Below, in pieces: positions 13,081 through 13,751 of a stretch of DNA of 13,751 nt. The stretch's first letter is position 1; each line of letters begins with the position of its first letter. The stretch covers positions 1 through 13,751 of the forward strand of contig JAPLNJ010001202.1 of NCBI GenBank assembly GCA_026692885.1. Direction: 5' to 3'. The translations under genes were made by a program, and so were the position numbers. A model generated the notes under the pieces. It did not search any database. It saw only the letters and a program-made list of their open reading frames with translations, and was not told the origin of the DNA. This stretch comes from Planctomycetota bacterium. GTDB lineage: Bacteria; Planctomycetota; Planctomycetia; Pirellulales; Pirellulaceae.

Positions 13081-13751
13081 ATGCCCATCTCCTTCACCTG
13101 TCCGCACTGTGGCAAACAAACCAACGTCGCCGACCAATTCGTCGGCCAGACGGGCCCGTGCGGCAGTTGCGGCCAGCCGGTCACCATTCCCGGAGGCAGT
13201 CCGTTTTCCGGGCCGCCGATGCCGGCACCGCCCGCCAAGAAATCAAGCTCCGGTCTGATGATTGTGCTCATCGTGGTCGCCTGTGCCATGGCGCCCTGCA
13301 TCCTTGGTGTTCTGGTGGCCCTGCTCTTGCCCGCGGTCCAGGGCGCACGGGAAGCCGCGCGCCGGTCGCAATGCAGCAATAACCTGAAGCAGATCGCCCT
13401 CGCCATGCACAACTACCACGACACATACAAGACTTTTCCGCCAGCCTACATCCCCGACAAGGATGGCAAGCCGATGCATAGTTGGCGCGCCCTGATCCTG
13501 CCGTTCATGGAACAGCAAGCCCTCTACACGCAATACAACTTCAACGAACCGTGGGATAGTCCGGCCAACCAACTGGTCAACAATACGATGATCCCCGTCT
13601 TCCGCTGTCCCTCCTCGACCGCCGGCCCGATGGAGACGAACTACATGGCGGTGACGGGGCCTGGTACGGTCTTCGATGGCGCCAAGGCCACGACGATGAG
13701 CGAGATCACGGACGGTACGTCCAACACGATCATGATCGTCGAGGTGGAGAG
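13081..13751 (+). CDS. Zinc-ribbon DUF1559 protein (3' end outside window)
   Basis: Only the first 223 residues are present; the gene runs off the window edge. It begins with a compact zinc ribbon, Cys7-x2-Cys10 and Cys27-x2-Cys30 (CPHC and CGSC), followed by a Pro/Gly linker and one membrane helix (about residues 59-83, [12 protein letters not shown] to GVLVALLLP). Then comes the DUF1559 hallmark [30 protein letters not shown] and the start of the globular domain ([43 protein letters not shown]). The prepilin motif G-FTLVE is absent, so prepilin peptidase should not process it. The start at 13081 has AGAAGGAAG about 7 nt upstream. The zinc ribbon would face the cytoplasm if the helix inserts N-in. 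It is the third gene of the cassette. Confidence 0.88.
   Translation, partial: MPISFTCPHCGKQTNVADQFVGQTGPCGSCGQPVTIPGGSPFSGPPMPAPPAKKSSSGLMIVLIVVACAMAPCILGVLVALLLPAVQGAREAARRSQCSNNLKQIALAMHNYHDTYKTFPPAYIPDKDGKPMHSWRALILPFMEQQALYTQYNFNEPWDSPANQLVNNTMIPVFRCPSSTAGPMETNYMAVTGPGTVFDGAKATTMSEITDGTSNTIMIVEVE

Overview
The window looks like a chromosomal segment of a Planctomycetota bacterium, probably Pirellulales-like. The main reasons are two DUF1559 pilin-like proteins at the right end, Tat-tagged DegT-family enzymes, short cysteine lipoproteins, and many short palindromic repeats between moderately GC-rich genes. The assignment is from gene types only; there is no rRNA or tRNA in the window.

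Layout, left to right. Positions 1-778 hold one tiny lysine-rich protein gene (minus strand) with its own promoter and intrinsic terminator, set among degenerate short repeats. Positions 779-3109 hold a minus-strand operon, metK followed by an LptF/LptG-type permease gene, with a candidate promoter about 155-185 bp upstream of metK. Positions 3110-4553 are mostly non-coding: a 52-bp double-hairpin repeat, a 160-bp transposed palindromic element (copy A), one small minus-strand hypothetical gene, and a perfect 24-bp palindrome. Positions 4554-5146 encode a probable type II toxin-antitoxin pair with a RelE/ParE-fold toxin. Positions 5193-5890 (minus) encode a Rieske ferredoxin and a Cys-rich metal-binding lipoprotein, divergent from a B12-binding radical SAM gene (5992-7836). 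Positions 7838-8030 hold copy B of the palindromic element, inserted exactly at the radical SAM stop codon with a 9-bp target duplication. Positions 8187-11042 carry two consecutive DegT/DnrJ/EryC1/StrS-fold proteins that both start with twin-arginine signal peptides. Positions 11043-11675 are non-coding, with copy C of the element and two small tandem duplications in front of a candidate promoter. From 11676 to the right edge there is a three-gene cassette: classical DUF1559 prepilin-like protein, small lipoprotein, and a second DUF1559 protein whose prepilin motif is replaced by an N-terminal zinc ribbon.

The most distinctive findings are the three-copy, non-coding, inverted-repeat element with intact 8-9 bp target duplications in two copies (a MITE-like family), the paired exported aminotransferase-fold proteins, and the pilin-like cassette with a zinc-ribbon variant. 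I saw no phage genes, CRISPR array, transposase or complete new multi-gene defence system. All assignments come from reading motifs by eye; no database search was run.
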